From Rebecca billardiae RCC1528 (Eukaryota; Haptophyta): a stretch of 64,000 nucleotides of DNA. Position 1 is the first letter of the stretch. Every line of letters starts with the position of its first letter. The stretch lies in assembly GCA_965240325.2 (NCBI GenBank), contig OZ251222.1, positions 2,852,001 to 2,916,000 of the forward strand, in the 5' to 3' direction. A program made the translations under genes and the position numbers. The notes under the pieces are model-generated. The model saw only the letters and a program-made list of their open reading frames with translations. It was not told the origin of the DNA and searched no databases. Positions 63,076 through 64,000 of this stretch are shown here, piece by piece.

Positions 63076-64000
63076 TCAGGCCCAGGGCGTGGAGGAGTTG
63101 CGACCCGTCCGGGACCGGCGTCCCGCCCGCGCGAGGCGCCTGACGCCGGCTGGAGGCGTCGGACCATGACGCGCCCTGCGCAGGCACGCGCAGGCACGCG
63201 GGTGCAACTTCATCGTGCTCATTATGTTGCCGCCAAACTTAACGAAGATGGCCTCGTACGGGTCGACGCCGAGCCCGAGGCTCGCCAGCGGGCTAGCCTG
63301 CTCCCACTTCGACTTCGAGCGAGTCGGCAGGCTGTGCTGCTTGCCAACGCAGCCGCGCAGGTCCCAGCCCTGCTGCTCGCGCATCAGCGACGCAATCTGC
63401 GCGCCCTCGCCCAGCACGAGCTGCGACAGGTGGATCTCCGTCTCGTTGACTACACTGAACGAGACCAGCCGCCGCGTCCTCCTCTGGATGGAGCGCCTCT
63501 CGCCCGCGGCAAGGGAAACCTGATGTGGGCCCTCAGCAGACGGGCGCCACGTGACACAAGGCGGCGGCTGCATCGAACGGAGGCGTGGGTCCGCTCGCAT
63601 CGGAATGCCGTGTGCGTCGAAGGCGGCGTCCCGCCTTGAGCACACGCGCTCGAAGATTGCGGGCGGGAAGGGGCGACTGTGCAACGTGCTGATGTGTGCT
63701 GATGCGCCCGGGGCCTCCGCTCGCGCCGCCGAGGACACCTCGCAGATCGCGTCCTGCGGCCACGCGCGCATCAGCACCTCCACGTGGCGCCTCGAGGAGG
63801 CGAGCATGTGGGACTGCACGTGCGCGTTATGCTGCAACGAGAGCGAGGCACCGACCAGAGCCACGTTGCCTGGCCCGTCCAGCCGGCTCGCGAAGGGCGC
63901 GAGCCACAGCGGGCCGTCTCGCTGCTCCGACAGCCACCCGCCAAAAGCGTTCGGGCATCGCTCCAGCGCGTCCGCGCGCACGTAGGGCCCACGTGTGCCA
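63076..64000 (-). CDS. Putative glycosyltransferase, 5' end outside the window
   Basis: The frame is open from the window end to TGA at 63076 (about 308 residues). The sequence begins GTRGPYVRADALERCP and continues PLWLAPFASRLDGPGNVALV, then GASLSLQHNAHVQSHMLASS, DAICEVSSAARAEA and, near the end, LGLGVDPYEAIFVKFGGNIM. This order (RGPY, then W..F..RL, then VALVG, HVQS, an acidic residue, DPYE.IFVK) resembles a group of algal and bacterial polysaccharide glycosyltransferases of the RgpF-like kind that I know by pattern only. The last 45 residues are Arg/Pro-rich and could be intron read-through. A central Arg-rich part (RRSIQRRTRRLVSFSVVNET) is unusual. Family call is moderate; donor and product unknown. 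Confidence 0.55.
   Translation of the reverse strand, partial: GTRGPYVRADALERCPNAFGGWLSEQRDGPLWLAPFASRLDGPGNVALVGASLSLQHNAHVQSHMLASSRRHVEVLMRAWPQDAICEVSSAARAEAPGASAHISTLHSRPFPPAIFERVCSRRDAAFDAHGIPMRADPRLRSMQPPPCVTWRPSAEGPHQVSLAAGERRSIQRRTRRLVSFSVVNETEIHLSQLVLGEGAQIASLMREQQGWDLRGCVGKQHSLPTRSKSKWEQASPLASLGLGVDPYEAIFVKFGGNIMSTMKLHPRACACLRRARHGPTPPAGVRRLARAGRRSRTGRNSSTPWA

Noticed and set aside
63076-63210. C-terminal 45 residues of the last glycosyltransferase
   Set aside because: Kept in the span for the open frame, but not accepted as secure coding sequence because it is Arg/Pro-rich like intron read-through elsewhere in the window; no clear donor could be chosen.

Overview
The window looks like nuclear DNA of a photosynthetic protist. 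My best guess is a haptophyte, perhaps a pavlovophyte; this is inference, not proof. Coding DNA is extremely GC-rich with long Ala/Gly/Arg runs. Genes are dense, lie on both strands and carry few, short, GC-rich introns, most with a GTGCGC-type donor and one apparent GC-AG intron. Two proteins begin with a signal peptide followed by a basic stretch, the bipartite plastid-targeting layout of secondary-plastid algae. Gene content is eukaryotic throughout (COG6, RanBPM, eIF4E, protein disulfide isomerase, cyclic-nucleotide-regulated kinase). There are no operons, rRNA genes, CRISPR arrays or convincing tRNA genes.

Layout. 1-14.7 kb: a UBA protein ending in a clathrin-box-like motif (5' end outside the window), a membrane hybrid histidine kinase (+), a leucine-rich-repeat membrane protein (-), a TPT-family transporter (-) and a plastid-type NhaD Na+/H+ antiporter fused to CBS domains (+). 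14.7-20.1 kb: gene-poor repeat DNA with a 105-bp tandem repeat, a 30-bp sequence that also occurs at 9.1 kb, and a large inverted repeat (16986-18131 and 19173-20097) whose left arm carries one extra 221-bp unit. 20.1-22.8 kb: a 7TM protein with a TIR-like C-terminus, starting 12 bp beyond the right arm. 23.2-24.5 kb: a 1.27-kb segment bounded by 29-bp inverted repeats and holding a frame-broken reading frame, probably a DNA transposon remnant. 24.6-38 kb: a LYCHOS/GPR155-like 17-TM protein, 3-hydroxyanthranilate dioxygenase, a single-pass membrane protein, a glycosyltransferase, a tyrosine phosphatase, COG6 and a small complex-I-like protein. 38.4-45.7 kb: one giant low-complexity protein of about 2430 residues. 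46.3-64 kb: RanBPM, a small PDI divergent from an MFS transporter, a 124-bp TA microsatellite, a divergent four-exon eIF4E, a PKG-like kinase, a plastid-type DEAD-box helicase, a chalcone-isomerase-fold membrane protein and a glycosyltransferase that runs off the end.

Spliced models were built by hand from donor/acceptor sites, reading-frame continuity and family motifs. Many long open frames here only reflect GC content, so antisense and off-frame ORFs were left out. Start codons were moved to ATG wherever the longest open frame began at GTG or TTG. Genes do not form pathways by position. Shared control is plausible only for divergent pairs with short gaps: LYCHOS-like/HAAO, membrane protein/glycosyltransferase and PDI/MFS.
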